Source of the DNA: Aureococcus anophagefferens
Taxonomy: Eukaryota > Sar > Pelagophyceae > Pelagomonadales > Pelagomonadaceae
NCBI RefSeq assembly: GCF_000186865.1
Contig: NW_008705564.1
Location: 161,851 to 206,103 of the forward strand
Direction of reading: 5' to 3'
DNA length: 44,253 bases
Of the stretch, positions 36,301-44,253 are shown piece by piece. The notes beneath the pieces are model-generated. The model worked only from the letters and a program-made list of their open reading frames with translations, was not told the origin of the DNA and ran no database searches. The position numbers and the translations under genes were made by a program. The number at the start of each line of letters is the position of its first letter. Position 1 is the first letter of the stretch.

Positions 36301-39300
36301 AGGCAGTAGCGAAAGACCTGGGCCTTGGCGTCGGGCACGAGGTGCTCCGGCACGAGGACGACGAGCACGTGCTTCGCCTCGCCGCCGCGCGCCATCAAGT
36401 CGTGGACCGCGGCGTTGTTCGACAAAAAGGCCATGCACAGCAGCGGTAAAATCACCTTCGTCTTGCCCGACCCGACCTCGCTAAAATGAAAACACTCCTC
36501 GGCGCTCAGGATCCGCGCCAAAAAGTCCTTCTGCTTCCGCGTGGGCACGATCTCGTAGCCGCCGCCGTCGCCGCGCCGCTGGTAGCGGCAAAACGCGCCG
36601 CAGAGCTCCTCGACGAACGCGCCCAGCGGCAGCCGCTCGTGGGCGTTGAGGTCCGCGAACTGCTTGGAGAAGATGGCGTCGTAGTGCGCGTTCTTGGGCG
36701 CGCGGTCCAGCGCGTACAAAATCGCCTCCTTCCAGGGCCCCGTGATCTTGACGACCTTTTGGTCCTTCTCGACGTAGTCCAACGCGACGGACGACCGCCG
36801 CAGGTAGAGCAGCACCAGGATGAACATGGACACGTTCCGGACAGCGATGGCGAAGTCCAAGAGGTTCACGAGCTGCTGGCGCGACGTCACGGTGAGCAAA
36901 TAGTCCGGGAAGTGGAAGACGACCTTCGACTCCGTCACGAGCTCCGAGAGCTTCATCTTCTTGAAGACGTGGGCGTCGTTGGCATCCACCAGCGCCTCCT
37001 CGCTGAGGATGCACTCCATGAGCTCGTGCTTCATGCCGTAGTAGTCGTGGTGGAACTGGCCGCCCGTGTCGACCGCGTACGTGAGATTCGGCGACGTGAA
37101 CAGGATGACGTCCTCGCCGTCCGCGTACTTGAAGCAGGGCACGAAGCTCAGCGCCTCGTTGAAGAAGATCGTCGAGCACTCGACGGCGATGGAGTTGATG
37201 CGGACGACGACGCGGCCCGCGTCGACGGCCACGCGTAGCGCCGTGTCCGCGACGAAGACCAGGAACTCCGCGCCGTCTTCGACGCTTCGGAAGACGTTGT
37301 CGATCTCGACGTACTTGACCATGGACTGCACGGGCGAGCCGCTGTCGATGCGGACCTTGTAGAGGTGCATCTCCGGCTGCGGCTCCCGGACGTCGAAGAG
37401 CTTGAGGCCGTCGTAGGACACGAAGCCGGTCCCGGCGTCGCAGAACGTGTAGCGCGCGGTGATGTCGTCGAGGTAGTCGGAAGTCCTCTGGGAGAAGTTG
37501 CGCGGGATGAGGATGCGGTAGTCGCCGTCGCAGCGGATCTTGTAGTAGTCGACCTCCGCGGACCGGTTGATGTTGCAGAGCGACATGTAGATCTTGACGA
37601 GGACGACGTAGGGCCCCGACGCCGGGTCCGCGTTGAGCTGGCGGATGAGCTCGAACTCCTTGGAGCGCACGGAGAGGTGCTTGTTCACGAGGAACTTGGA
37701 GGACACTTCGAAGATGAGCTCCTCGACCTTGAGACGGGTCACGGGGTTGTCGACCATGGCCTTGTCGCGCTCGTGGATCACGTTCGACACCTCGACCTGG
37801 AGCGCCTTCGTGTCGCCCGACGCGAGGGACGTCAAAGAAGGCAGGTTCAAAAGGTTGCCATACTTGTCAAAAAGCCCGAAATCCAGGAGCAGCGACAGGA
37901 GCACGAGGTTCACGACGGCGTTGTCCGTGCGCAGCTTCTCGCCCCGCGCCGCGTCGAAGACCGACGTCAAAACGCGGACGAGGTGGCCGTGCTCGAAGAC
38001 GCGGTCCGTGAGGAGCACGGTGTGCGCGTCGCCGCGCTTCGACCGCGCGACGCCCGGCAGCACGTCGCCCAGCGGGTTGCCCACGGCGAGGTCCAGGTCG
38101 CGGCGCGGCGTCGGCAGTTCGACGGGCCCGTAGTGGTAGAAGTCGCGGCCCTCGTCGAAGCAGATCTTCTGGCAGAGCACGCCGAGCACGTGGCGGCAGT
38201 CCTTGCCGAAGAGCTGGAGCGAGCTCAGGTCCGGGTTCCGCCAGTAGTTCCGCGCGACCGTCAGGAAGTGGAGCAGCGTGTTGTACTTGGTGTACGTGAC
38301 GCCGAAGCCGATCTTGATCGCGGCCTTGTAGGTCTGGGCCAGGTCGACGTTGCCGTCGAAGGCCGTCGCGTACTTCCGCAGCGTGGACCGCGCCATCTGG
38401 TTGACGCACTCCTTCTCGAACTCGTACTCCATGCGGTGCGCCTGGCGCGTCATGAGCTTCGTCGAGTAGAAGACGGTCTGCGTCAAAGAATTCACGTCCT
38501 TCTCCTTCGGGTTGATCTCCGTGAACCCCAGGCCCGCGAACTCGTTCAAGAAATCCAGCGAGAAGAAGGTCGACAGGTAGAAATCGTAGTACTTGCGCGA
38601 CTTCGCAAAGTCCTTGCGGCTTAAAATCTTGTCGTAGTCGCTCTGGCGCTGCGTCGAGAAGAGCACGGATTCGGACAGCAGCTGGTTCACGGCCTGGACG
38701 CGCGACGCCAGGTCGCCGCGCGCGTTGCGGTCGCCCGCGGCGTGGAGCAGTGCGAAGAGGTCCAGCGCGTAGCAGTAGTGGTGCACGTCGACGAGCTCGC
38801 GCTGGCCGACCTCGTACTGCGGCAGGAAGTAGTAGTCGCGGTACTTCGTGGAGGGCGCGGCCTTGAGCACGTCGCCGACGAGGGGCGCGAGCTTCTCGTA
38901 GAAGCCCAGGAGCTGGTTCTTCCGCAACGCGTTGAAGGCCGGGAAGGACCGGAGCCGGTGCAGGATCGCCGTGTTGAAGCCGAACATCAAGTTCGCCGCG
39001 CGGTACTTGTAGAAGTGGCTCCGGGCCAGCTTCGGCACGGCGTCGTCGCTGCCCAGCACGGTCATGAGCTCCTTCGTGTTCGCCGTCGAGTGCATGGCGC
39101 CGCTGAGCGTGAAGGCGTCGTAGCCGTGGAGCACCTTGGTCGTCGTGAAGTAGCGCAGGAGGAACGCGTACTGGTCGCCGTAGGCCGGCGCGCCGACGCC
39201 CCGGCTTCTTAAGTAGCGCGTCACCGCGCCGTAGTAGGGCGCGTGCTCGTAGCGGTGGAAGTCCAGCACGACGTTCGAGTTCGTCAGCGGCCGCAGCGTC

Positions 39301-40196
39301 TTCGACGGCGCCTCCGCGAAGAACTCCAGGAGGTAGCGGCACATGCGCTGCGTCGTCTCCGCGAGCTGCTCCGGGCGCGCCACGTCCAAGCCGCCGCGGC
39401 CGAGGCTCAGGCCGCCGACCTTGGCCAATATCGCAAATAAATAGGTCTGGAAGTAGCACGTGTTGCCCGTGAGCTGCGTCGACATGCACCGCGCGTCGCC
39501 CGAGCCGTTGACGAAGAGGTACGCGTCCAGATTCAGCGGCGCGGGCCTGGACCGGACCTGGGCCATGGCGTCCCCGGAGACCTTGTTCACGTCGCGCCAG
39601 AGCGCGTAGATGAGGCGCCGCGTCGCGTTCGTGCCCGCGCCCGTGTAGTGGTCCGAGTTGTCCTGGATGTGCTGCGAGTTGCCGTAGTGGCATTTGAGCA
39701 GTAAGAACAGCGCGAACTTCTTCGCCGCGTCGCCGCCGACGTGGCTCAGCGTGGGCCGCATGGGGTCGTAGTAGACGAGCGACTTGTCCGGCAGCACCTG
39801 GAAAGCCGTAAAGTGCGCGTCGACGCAGCAGGTCACGAGCGTCTCGTTCGCGATGATGGAGTCGTAGAGCTCCTCGTAGAGCAGGTTCTTGCGCTCGTAG
39901 AGCACGTTCTCGCACATGTTCGCCTCGACGACGGGGCCGAAGAACCGCGCGACGGCGTTGTAGTTGCTGTAGCCCTTGTCGAAGTAGCTTCCGGGCGCGA
40001 AGAGGAGCAGCGGCGAGAAGCCGTAGGGGTAGCAGTCGAGCTCGAAGCTCCCCGCGCGCGGCGGGCTGATGGCCATGCGCTCGAGGGGCGGCGGCTCGCT
40101 CGCCGGCGGCGGGGTCGCGCTGCCGTCGCCGCTCGGCGACGGCGTCGGCGGCACGGCGTCGGCGGCGGCGCCCGAGGCTCCCGAGCCCATCTCCAT
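33366..40196 (-). CDS. Giant protein with Ulp1-like peptidase motifs and SF2 helicase-like ATPase
   Basis: An intronless protein of 2,276 residues from the ATG at 40196 (MEMGSGASG); the frame is open to 40388. Near the N-terminus His128 (VDAHFTAFQ), Asp144 (VYYDPM), Gln241 and Cys247 (QLTGNTCYF) follow the His-Asp-Gln-Cys order of clan CE (Ulp1/C48) peptidases. The His-to-Asp spacing of 16 and the Gln-to-Cys spacing of 6 are close to those of Ulp1. The middle (about 250-1230) is helical and unrecognised. A helicase-like core has Walker A EVGSGKTKVILP (about 36450-36485), Walker B-like LVNEVDDFLDR, GFTGTPF and motif VI-like IWQAMGRSRTMN. A Gln/Lys run (QQQKQKQKQR) lies near the end. It may be related to DUF3638/DUF3645-type giant ATPases. 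Function is unknown. Confidence 0.75.
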   Translation of the reverse strand: MEMGSGASGAAADAVPPTPSPSGDGSATPPPASEPPPLERMAISPPRAGSFELDCYPYGFSPLLLFAPGSYFDKGYSNYNAVARFFGPVVEANMCENVLYERKNLLYEELYDSIIANETLVTCCVDAHFTAFQVLPDKSLVYYDPMRPTLSHVGGDAAKKFALFLLLKCHYGNSQHIQDNSDHYTGAGTNATRRLIYALWRDVNKVSGDAMAQVRSRPAPLNLDAYLFVNGSGDARCMSTQLTGNTCYFQTYLFAILAKVGGLSLGRGGLDVARPEQLAETTQRMCRYLLEFFAEAPSKTLRPLTNSNVVLDFHRYEHAPYYGAVTRYLRSRGVGAPAYGDQYAFLLRYFTTTKVLHGYDAFTLSGAMHSTANTKELMTVLGSDDAVPKLARSHFYKYRAANLMFGFNTAILHRLRSFPAFNALRKNQLLGFYEKLAPLVGDVLKAAPSTKYRDYYFLPQYEVGQRELVDVHHYCYALDLFALLHAAGDRNARGDLASRVQAVNQLLSESVLFSTQRQSDYDKILSRKDFAKSRKYYDFYLSTFFSLDFLNEFAGLGFTEINPKEKDVNSLTQTVFYSTKLMTRQAHRMEYEFEKECVNQMARSTLRKYATAFDGNVDLAQTYKAAIKIGFGVTYTKYNTLLHFLTVARNYWRNPDLSSLQLFGKDCRHVLGVLCQKICFDEGRDFYHYGPVELPTPRRDLDLAVGNPLGDVLPGVARSKRGDAHTVLLTDRVFEHGHLVRVLTSVFDAARGEKLRTDNAVVNLVLLSLLLDFGLFDKYGNLLNLPSLTSLASGDTKALQVEVSNVIHERDKAMVDNPVTRLKVEELIFEVSSKFLVNKHLSVRSKEFELIRQLNADPASGPYVVLVKIYMSLCNINRSAEVDYYKIRCDGDYRILIPRNFSQRTSDYLDDITARYTFCDAGTGFVSYDGLKLFDVREPQPEMHLYKVRIDSGSPVQSMVKYVEIDNVFRSVEDGAEFLVFVADTALRVAVDAGRVVVRINSIAVECSTIFFNEALSFVPCFKYADGEDVILFTSPNLTYAVDTGGQFHHDYYGMKHELMECILSEEALVDANDAHVFKKMKLSELVTESKVVFHFPDYLLTVTSRQQLVNLLDFAIAVRNVSMFILVLLYLRRSSVALDYVEKDQKVVKITGPWKEAILYALDRAPKNAHYDAIFSKQFADLNAHERLPLGAFVEELCGAFCRYQRRGDGGGYEIVPTRKQKDFLARILSAEECFHFSEVGSGKTKVILPLLCMAFLSNNAAVHDLMARGGEAKHVLVVLVPEHLVPDAKAQVFRYCLNLNFRDEYRVYDDVFALLHDDVDLRPRGSSKRFAHGGSKASPRGPGKSIFITSFNQFKKALTYDAICAKVWPMRDRVLVLVNEVDDFLDRDKLVFNICSNKGNAFDRDTLARYHAASRAAYEASPDANAGAGARNPSYWTELAAKFAAIHAEVQDASRSINKSFGIFNERTLRHCRSNVAHDVEGYKRLIARPYESVNRAMPGSYYSDVERTIYLTWYVLMEDTAKYDDLFKEERKFVSFEYFNDELADAGLDYDDLVYGTDSLSELVAKHPATKAGLTKFLYEIILRRMEIRDRSRSVNAIDVVFNFDCVGFTGTPFIDNYPTFAYIRRGREDAIPDLIDRSFYVHGADGADDATFAAKFAAFQGKNDHVLVDYAPSDFVRDAADELDVLGRILEGESTAFNALVDLCGVFKRSSVHEVRDRVRAARKGFAYLYHIDQGDGGDRCLAIDSDNDVRFDEEFYKSLVNQHGASLPSKIFFFVDNRNVIGKDVPFQLLFHKRFGRPLFERSVVVAHDVDDFSKIWQAMGRSRTMNATTFAIYTSGLAERTGSADVKAHALSRDLYVRNCDRKIAGNLSSAYQTLVSLVNLAAERFYSTDDIVNAFLEKMAKTLDATLDAHEAKITKAVLGAPLPRSILRRLLLSKFAKSPRADVRADALDRATLAALLGNVVKAKYERGSSDGGGVLDGFLVFLAGEQDGFTEVSYTKQQQKQKQKQRNAAQDSDTIEAFDRDKQLVVSADCDDYFAYTRHPAKDVPRTALELPLAVPIVELAYALRDGDAARTARVYPTLQFLYSHHIMPDYITPEVRDCLAGYGGDPAAFVDAFLAKARAAAPGEMSGAFVGCKSRRHFVRQNPAYALAALEPGVYVIGMKDQFNAHDLARSPLAASVRFVMDDAGFVLHRRPGGANSLDEFGPYCVEPYVLMEALAKQEVAANVLDYYANHRDKLDAGLAAYGEAQGAGFVCWRFLMNDAARREKK

Positions 40197-40457
40197 CACG
40201 ACGCCATCGGCGCTCTTTCGCGGCACGCACGGAAGCTGGCCGATGCTGGCGGGGAAAGCGGCTAGGGCGCGGGTCGAGCGGACGGGCGGGCTGGGCAGCG
40301 GGCAGGGAAGTCGGCGCGCACAACCAAAACTCGACTCGGCGAGAGAGCTCAAGGTGAAGGAGTGAACTTCACGTTGCCGTGGTTGCACGCCACATCTTAC
40401 GCTGGAGACCCGCGTGCGCTTGCTGCGATGCTCGATAACAACGTACTCCGGCCCCGC

Positions 40458-41923
40458 CTAGGACGCCTGGGCCATGCGGCGCGACCGCGAGATGGCGCCG
40501 CGGATGCCCGTGGCCTCGCCGGCGTAGTTGAACTTGTCCGTGTCCGCGGCGAGCGAGTCCCGGACCTGGCCCTTGCGGCGGACGAGCGCCTTCGCGTACT
40601 TGACCTTCTTCTTGACGCGCGGGTTGCGGTTCTTGCGCGGCTTGTGGGGCGCGAGGCCCTTGTTCTCGACGATGGCCTTGGACGCCGCGCGCCGGTCCGA
40701 CGCGAGCACCGCGGGCTCGGCGACGGCTCCGCGCCAGTCGCCGTAGCGCGGCGCGACCTCGAACTTCGCCTTCTTCTTCGCGCGCTTCGCGCCCTGCGTC
40801 GCCGCGGCGTCCTCGTAGGCGCGGAGGAAGGCGGCCTCGCCGTCGTCGAGGCCGAAGCCGCCGTCGTCGTCCGCGTCTTCGTCGTCGTCGGGCCCGCCGC
40901 CGCCGCCGCCGCTCGCGTCGTCGTCGTCGTCGGGCTCGTCGTCGAGGAAGTGGCGCCGCGCCGGCTTGTCGATCTTCGCCGACGAGAAGTCGACGTCGAC
41001 GTCGCCGTAGGTCTTCGCGCCGCCGGCCGCGCCGTCGAAGGCCTTGCGTCGGAGGGAGGCCGCGAATTTCGCCGCGGCCTTGGCGCCCGACCGGCGGCCT
41101 TTTTCGGCCGCGGCGCCGTCGACCGTCGGCACGGCTTCAAAGGCCGCGTCGTCGTCGTCGTCGTCGTCCTCGTCCTCCTCGGACGCCTCCTCCGCCGCCT
41201 CGTCCTCCTCGTCGTCCGCGTCGGCGTCGTCGTCGTCGGCGTCGACGCCGCGGTGCCCGGAGCAGGTCGCCCTCGAGGGGCGCGAGGGCGTCGAGCTTGC
41301 GCTTCAGGGACACGACGCGGCAGAGCACGGGGTGGCGCCGCGGGTCCGCGTCGCCCTCCGCGCGGAGCAGGAGGTAGAAGCCGACGTTCGCCGCCAGCGA
41401 CCGGAGCAGCTGGTCCCGGACGTGGAGGAAGACGCGGCGGCTCTTACCGCGGGGCGTCGCGTCGCCCGGCGGGCCGGGCGCCGGCGCCGCCGCGAGGGCC
41501 CCGGCGGCGTCGCGGAGCTTGGCCAGGAGCGCGGCGGTCTCCGGCGCGGCCGCCGCGGCCGCGCCGCCGCCGACGGCGGCCGCCTCGCCGCCCGCGGGGC
41601 CGAGCGCGCGCGCGAGGGCGCCGAAGAGGCCCCCGGCGTGGGCCGCGGCGCCGAGGCCGCCCGTCGCGGCGCCGCCGCCGTCCGCGGCCACCGTCGCCGC
41701 GCCCTCGAGCGCGAAGTCGTCGTCGTCCAACGCCTCCATCTGCCGCCGCGCGATCTCCGCGGCGAGCTCCTCCTCCTCGACGGCGTCGGCGGCGTCCTGG
41801 CCGATCTCGAGGTCCCCCGTGTCGCCGCCCCAGTAGCGCTTCTTCGACGCGCCCCACCGCAGCACCTCGGCCATGGGATCCTCGGGCGCGTCGGCCTCGT
41901 CCAGCTCGTCGTCGTCGAGACCG

Positions 41924-41955
<32 letters not shown>

Positions 41956-42375
41956 CTCGTCATCCTCCTCCTCGTCGTCGTCGAGGAGCGACGCATCCTC
42001 GTCCTCGTCGTCGTCGTCGTCGCCGGCGAAGACGTCGTCGTCGTCGTCGGCGTCCTTGGCGGCGTCGAACTCGACGTAGTCGTCGCCGTCGCGGAACACC
42101 GCCGTCGACCGCTTCTTGCCCTACGGATTGGCCACCGTCCCCGTTGCGCGCCGCGGGCGCCTCTCGGCGGCGCGAGGCTAGGGAGGCGCGCCGGCCGGGT
42201 CGAGCGGGCCGGCCTCTCTCTCGCACCAAAAAGCCGCGCGGAGCCGTTCTCGGAAGCTCCGCGCGGCGCGGGGCGCAGCAGGGCCACCTCGCGCACCGGC
42301 TGCGACACCCGCGGTGCTCTCTCTCTCTCTCTCTCTTGGAAATGGGTTGCTCTGGGACGCCGGGATGCTTGCCAT
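40458..42375 (-). CDS. UTP3: UTP3/Sas10 small-subunit processome protein
   Basis: Nucleolar factor for 18S rRNA processing. The N-terminus is very acidic (long Asp/Glu runs from GAC/GAG repeats, 41880-42060), then RYWGGDTGDLEIGQDAAD. A Sas10/Utp3 helical domain follows (FLHVRDQLLRSLAANVGFYL; HPVLCRVVSLKRKLDALAPL), then a second acidic linker. The diagnostic C-terminus has ASKAIVENKGLAPHKPRKNR, NPRVKKKVKYAKALVRRKGQ and ATGIRGAISRSRRM. The main frame opens at 42120 with GKKRSTAVF directly after TAG. I propose an ATG at 42373-42375 joined by a GC-AG intron to give MGKKRS. A one-base shift near 41245-41260 separates the two halves; it is a likely sequence error, or a missed intron. Confidence 0.85.
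42121..42372 (-). other. Proposed GC-AG intron directly after the UTP3 start codon
   Basis: The minus strand reads ATG/GCAAGC ... AATCCGTAG/GGCAAGAAGCGG. Splicing gives ATG GGC AAG AAG, matching the usual MGKK-type start of this family. A (CT)10 microsatellite (42317-42336) lies inside. Other upstream starts cannot be excluded. Confidence 0.5.
42317..42336 (+). repeat. (CT)10 microsatellite
   Basis: Ten CT units on the plus strand (GA on the gene strand), within the proposed first intron of UTP3. It has no sign of function. Confidence 0.95.
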
Positions 42376-43152
42376 CGCCTATTGAGAGCTGCAACGCAGC
42401 CGATGTTGCTTTATTTTAACCTAGCGGTGCCCCTAGCGCGCGATGTGCGGCGTCTCCCGAGGCATGCGCGGTACCGGTGGACGCGGCATACTTGTGCGCA
42501 TCCCCTGGACACCTCGCGCGGCCCGCAAGTCGCGAATCGCGGCGCGCGCGCCCCGAAAACAGCGATATTTCGCCAAATCGGCAGATCTGACGCTTTGGGG
42601 CAGCCCGGGAGCAGCCCTGGCGGCGCCGCGGCGCGCCGCGCGGCCATCCCATCGAGAGCACGTATGTATGCGACGGTTCCATGGGCCGGGCGTCGAAGTT
42701 CGACGCGACCACGCGCCGGGGGCCCGGCCCGAGCGTCGTTTCGACGACGAGCGGAAACGGCCGACGCGGCGCCGAGTGGCCCCAGGGCGTGCGCCGGGCG
42801 CCGTAGGGCTCGGGTTCCGCGCCGGGGGCGCGGAGCGGCGCCGCGGACCGCTCGAGGCCTTCGTCGGCGACCGGAACGTCGACCCGGCGCGGGCGGCCGC
42901 CGGCCGAGAACGCGCCTCCGGGGCCCGGCGGCGGGGGACCGCGCGGGGCCCGGGAGCGGGCCGGCGCGCGCGGGTTCGGCGCCGGCGACGTGCCCGACGA
43001 GCCTCGGGGCCGCGGAACCGATCACCGACGCCGCGTCGGCTTCGAGAAGGGGCGCGCCGGACGCGTCCGCGGGACGCGGGCCGGTGGCGCGGTCGCCTGT
43101 GTAAGCCTGCCATAACAGTGTGTCTTGCTTAGTGCCCCTTGTCCTTGGGTTG
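42376..43152. other. Intergenic region upstream of UTP3, no clear gene
   Basis: About 780 bp of very GC-rich DNA between the UTP3 start and the 3' end of the next minus-strand gene. Long open frames on both strands are Arg/Pro-rich, the usual by-product of GC content. No domain, tRNA or repeat array is seen. Confidence 0.5.
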
Positions 43153-43992
43153 TCAGAAGCGCGGCGTCGCGTCCTCTTTGACGACGATGGCGAGGTGCTT
43201 CTCCGCCTTGAGGTAGTCACGCGTTCGACGTCGCCGAGTGCGACGACCCACTCGGACGCGAGCCGCTCCCCGGGGACAGGAACGCGACGCGGAAGTCGTC
43301 CTTGGTGGTGGTGACCTTGAGGTGGGCGCCCGAAGTCGTCAGCGGGACGGACGCGCCGCCGAAGCAGGTGGACTCGAAGACGCCCGACGTCACACGCTCC
43401 GGGCCGGCCTCGTCCTCGCCCTCCGCGACGTCTTTCTCGAGCGTCACGACGTCGTCGGGGTCGGCGACGAAGAGGCCCAGCTCGCGGCATGTCGCAGCGA
43501 CGTCGTCGTCGACGCCGTCGTCGTCGATGTCGTCGTCGGATACCACGGTCCCGACGGACGCGGCTTGAGCGTCGCTGCCGTCGTCGTCGTCGCGGCGTTG
43601 CGACATCACGTCGTCGTCGTCGTCGCCCACGGCGGGCGTCCCGCCGACGAGCGGGACCGGCGGCAGCGGCACCGCGGGACCCGTCGGCGGCGCCGTCGGC
43701 GGCGGCGCCGCCGCGGCCTCGAGGAGGCTCATCATCGAGTGTTCGACGCAGCTCGTGCTCTGCGTCGCGAGCGAGAAGCCGCCGTAGGCCTGCGTCTTCG
43801 TCGAGGCCCGCTGGTGCTCGACGACCTCGTCGTATCCCGTGCCCGCGTCCTGGGCGTAGGCGAAGGTCTCGTGGTTCGACTGCTCGCGAAGACGGCCATG
43901 GTCTCGGCGACCCGGAAGACGAGCGACTTCACGTGTTCAGCAACGCTGGCGGCGGCGCGGCGGCGAGGCTGGGCGCTGGCGGCGTTGTGCAT
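43153..43992 (-). CDS. Hypothetical acidic protein, frame broken in three places
   Basis: Coding signs run from MHNAASAQPRRRAAASVAEH (ATG at 43992) to ATPRF and the TGA at 43153, but in four successive frames. Shifts lie near 43880, near 43270 and near 43225. Pieces in order are a helical N-terminus (VAEHVKSLVFRVAETMAVFA), then NHETFAYAQDAGTGYDEVV, a Pro/Ala linker, an Asp-rich region (GDDDDDVM and VSDDDIDDDGVDDD), a beta-rich stretch (HLKVTTTKDDFRVAFLSPG, then ASEWVVALGDVERV) and the tail YLKAEKHLAIVVKED. The last part resembles a PH-like or similar beta domain, which is a weak suggestion. Indels from low sequence quality near the scaffold end are more likely than a pseudogene, because each piece keeps normal codon bias. 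Confidence 0.55.
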
Positions 43993-44253
43993 GATGGCTC
44001 GGCTCTCCCGGGCGACGGCGGCGCGTGGTGACGGGGCTGGTTTTTTTTGCGAGGCAGCCCAATCTTTGTTGCAGCCTCGCTGAAGTGCGGACGGCGCGCC
44101 AGGCCCGCGCGCGCGCGCACGGCCCGGCCCGGCGGCGCGACGACGTCCCGCGGGACTCGCTCCCAGCCGCCGGGCCCCAGGCGCGGCTCCCGGCGACCGC
44201 TGTAGGTCGCCCCGGCGAGCTATGCTAACTAGAATTACGTACAATACCCAGCA
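43993..44253. other. Right edge of window, no gene called
   Basis: The last 261 bases hold the probable 5' leader of the preceding minus-strand gene. No further coding sequence is supported. Confidence 0.5.

Noticed and set aside
41137..41270. Arg-run C-terminus of the upstream UTP3 frame
   Set aside because: It is the acidic linker read one base out of frame; the next frame carries the expected Asp/Glu linker and the Sas10 C-terminus.
42443..43132. Long plus- and minus-strand frames in the UTP3 upstream region
   Set aside because: Composition is Arg/Pro/Gly-rich in several frames at once, with no domain; typical of noncoding GC-rich DNA.
1..44253. CRISPR arrays, tRNA or rRNA genes
   Set aside because: No spaced repeat arrays, no T-loop/acceptor-stem combination and no rRNA core sequence were seen on either strand by eye.

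Overview
The window is nuclear DNA of a GC-rich, plastid-bearing eukaryote, most likely a stramenopile alga close to the pelagophyte Aureococcus anophagefferens. The assignment is inferred from several signs: spliceosomal introns (two of them mobile-element introns with 8-bp target duplications), a thylakoid-type Alb3/YidC insertase with an N-terminal targeting-like region, eEF3, a UTP3/Sas10 processome protein, MYND/Sel1 proteins, large polyketide synthases and very GC-rich third codon positions. There are no bacterial operons. A run of 50 N marks an assembly gap.

Left end (1-11059): a polyketide synthase (PKS) locus. A truncated ketosynthase copy is followed by an FSH-type serine hydrolase. 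Then comes one giant PKS gene ordered crotonase(ECH)-ACP-KS-DH-ACP-KS-ACP-sulfotransferase-sulfotransferase-thioesterase. It has no visible acyltransferase or ketoreductase. Its last ACP is split by a 200-bp intron that is itself a transposon-like introner element. The ACP-ST-TE end resembles the decarboxylating, terminal-alkene-forming module of curacin and cyanobacterial olefin synthases, but here the sulfotransferase is doubled.

Middle (11241-26133): a membrane-anchored papain-like protease, a MYND/RING/Sel1 protein, an eEF3 gene with three apparent frameshifts, an unrecognised two-exon gene, VCBS/FG-GAP remnants, an ING-type PHD-finger protein, and a Sel1-repeat gene split by a second copy of the same introner family. 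A divergent gene for a coiled-coil/membrane protein is interrupted by the N gap.

Right part (26293-44253): a small nuclear-looking protein with a SUMO-interaction-like motif; a pentameric ligand-gated ion channel fused to a large C-terminal ASKHA-type (apyrase/Ppx-like) phosphatase domain; an F-box/LRR-like protein; Alb3; a 2.3-kb-residue-class giant protein with an Ulp1-like peptidase motif set followed by a helicase-like ATPase core; UTP3/Sas10; and a frameshifted unknown gene.

The most notable points are the two matching introner elements precisely splitting two unrelated genes, the channel-phosphatase fusion, the doubled sulfotransferase-thioesterase terminus, and the peptidase-helicase giant. 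Genes otherwise look like independent housekeeping or lineage-specific loci rather than one pathway; only the PKS part reads as a functional cluster.
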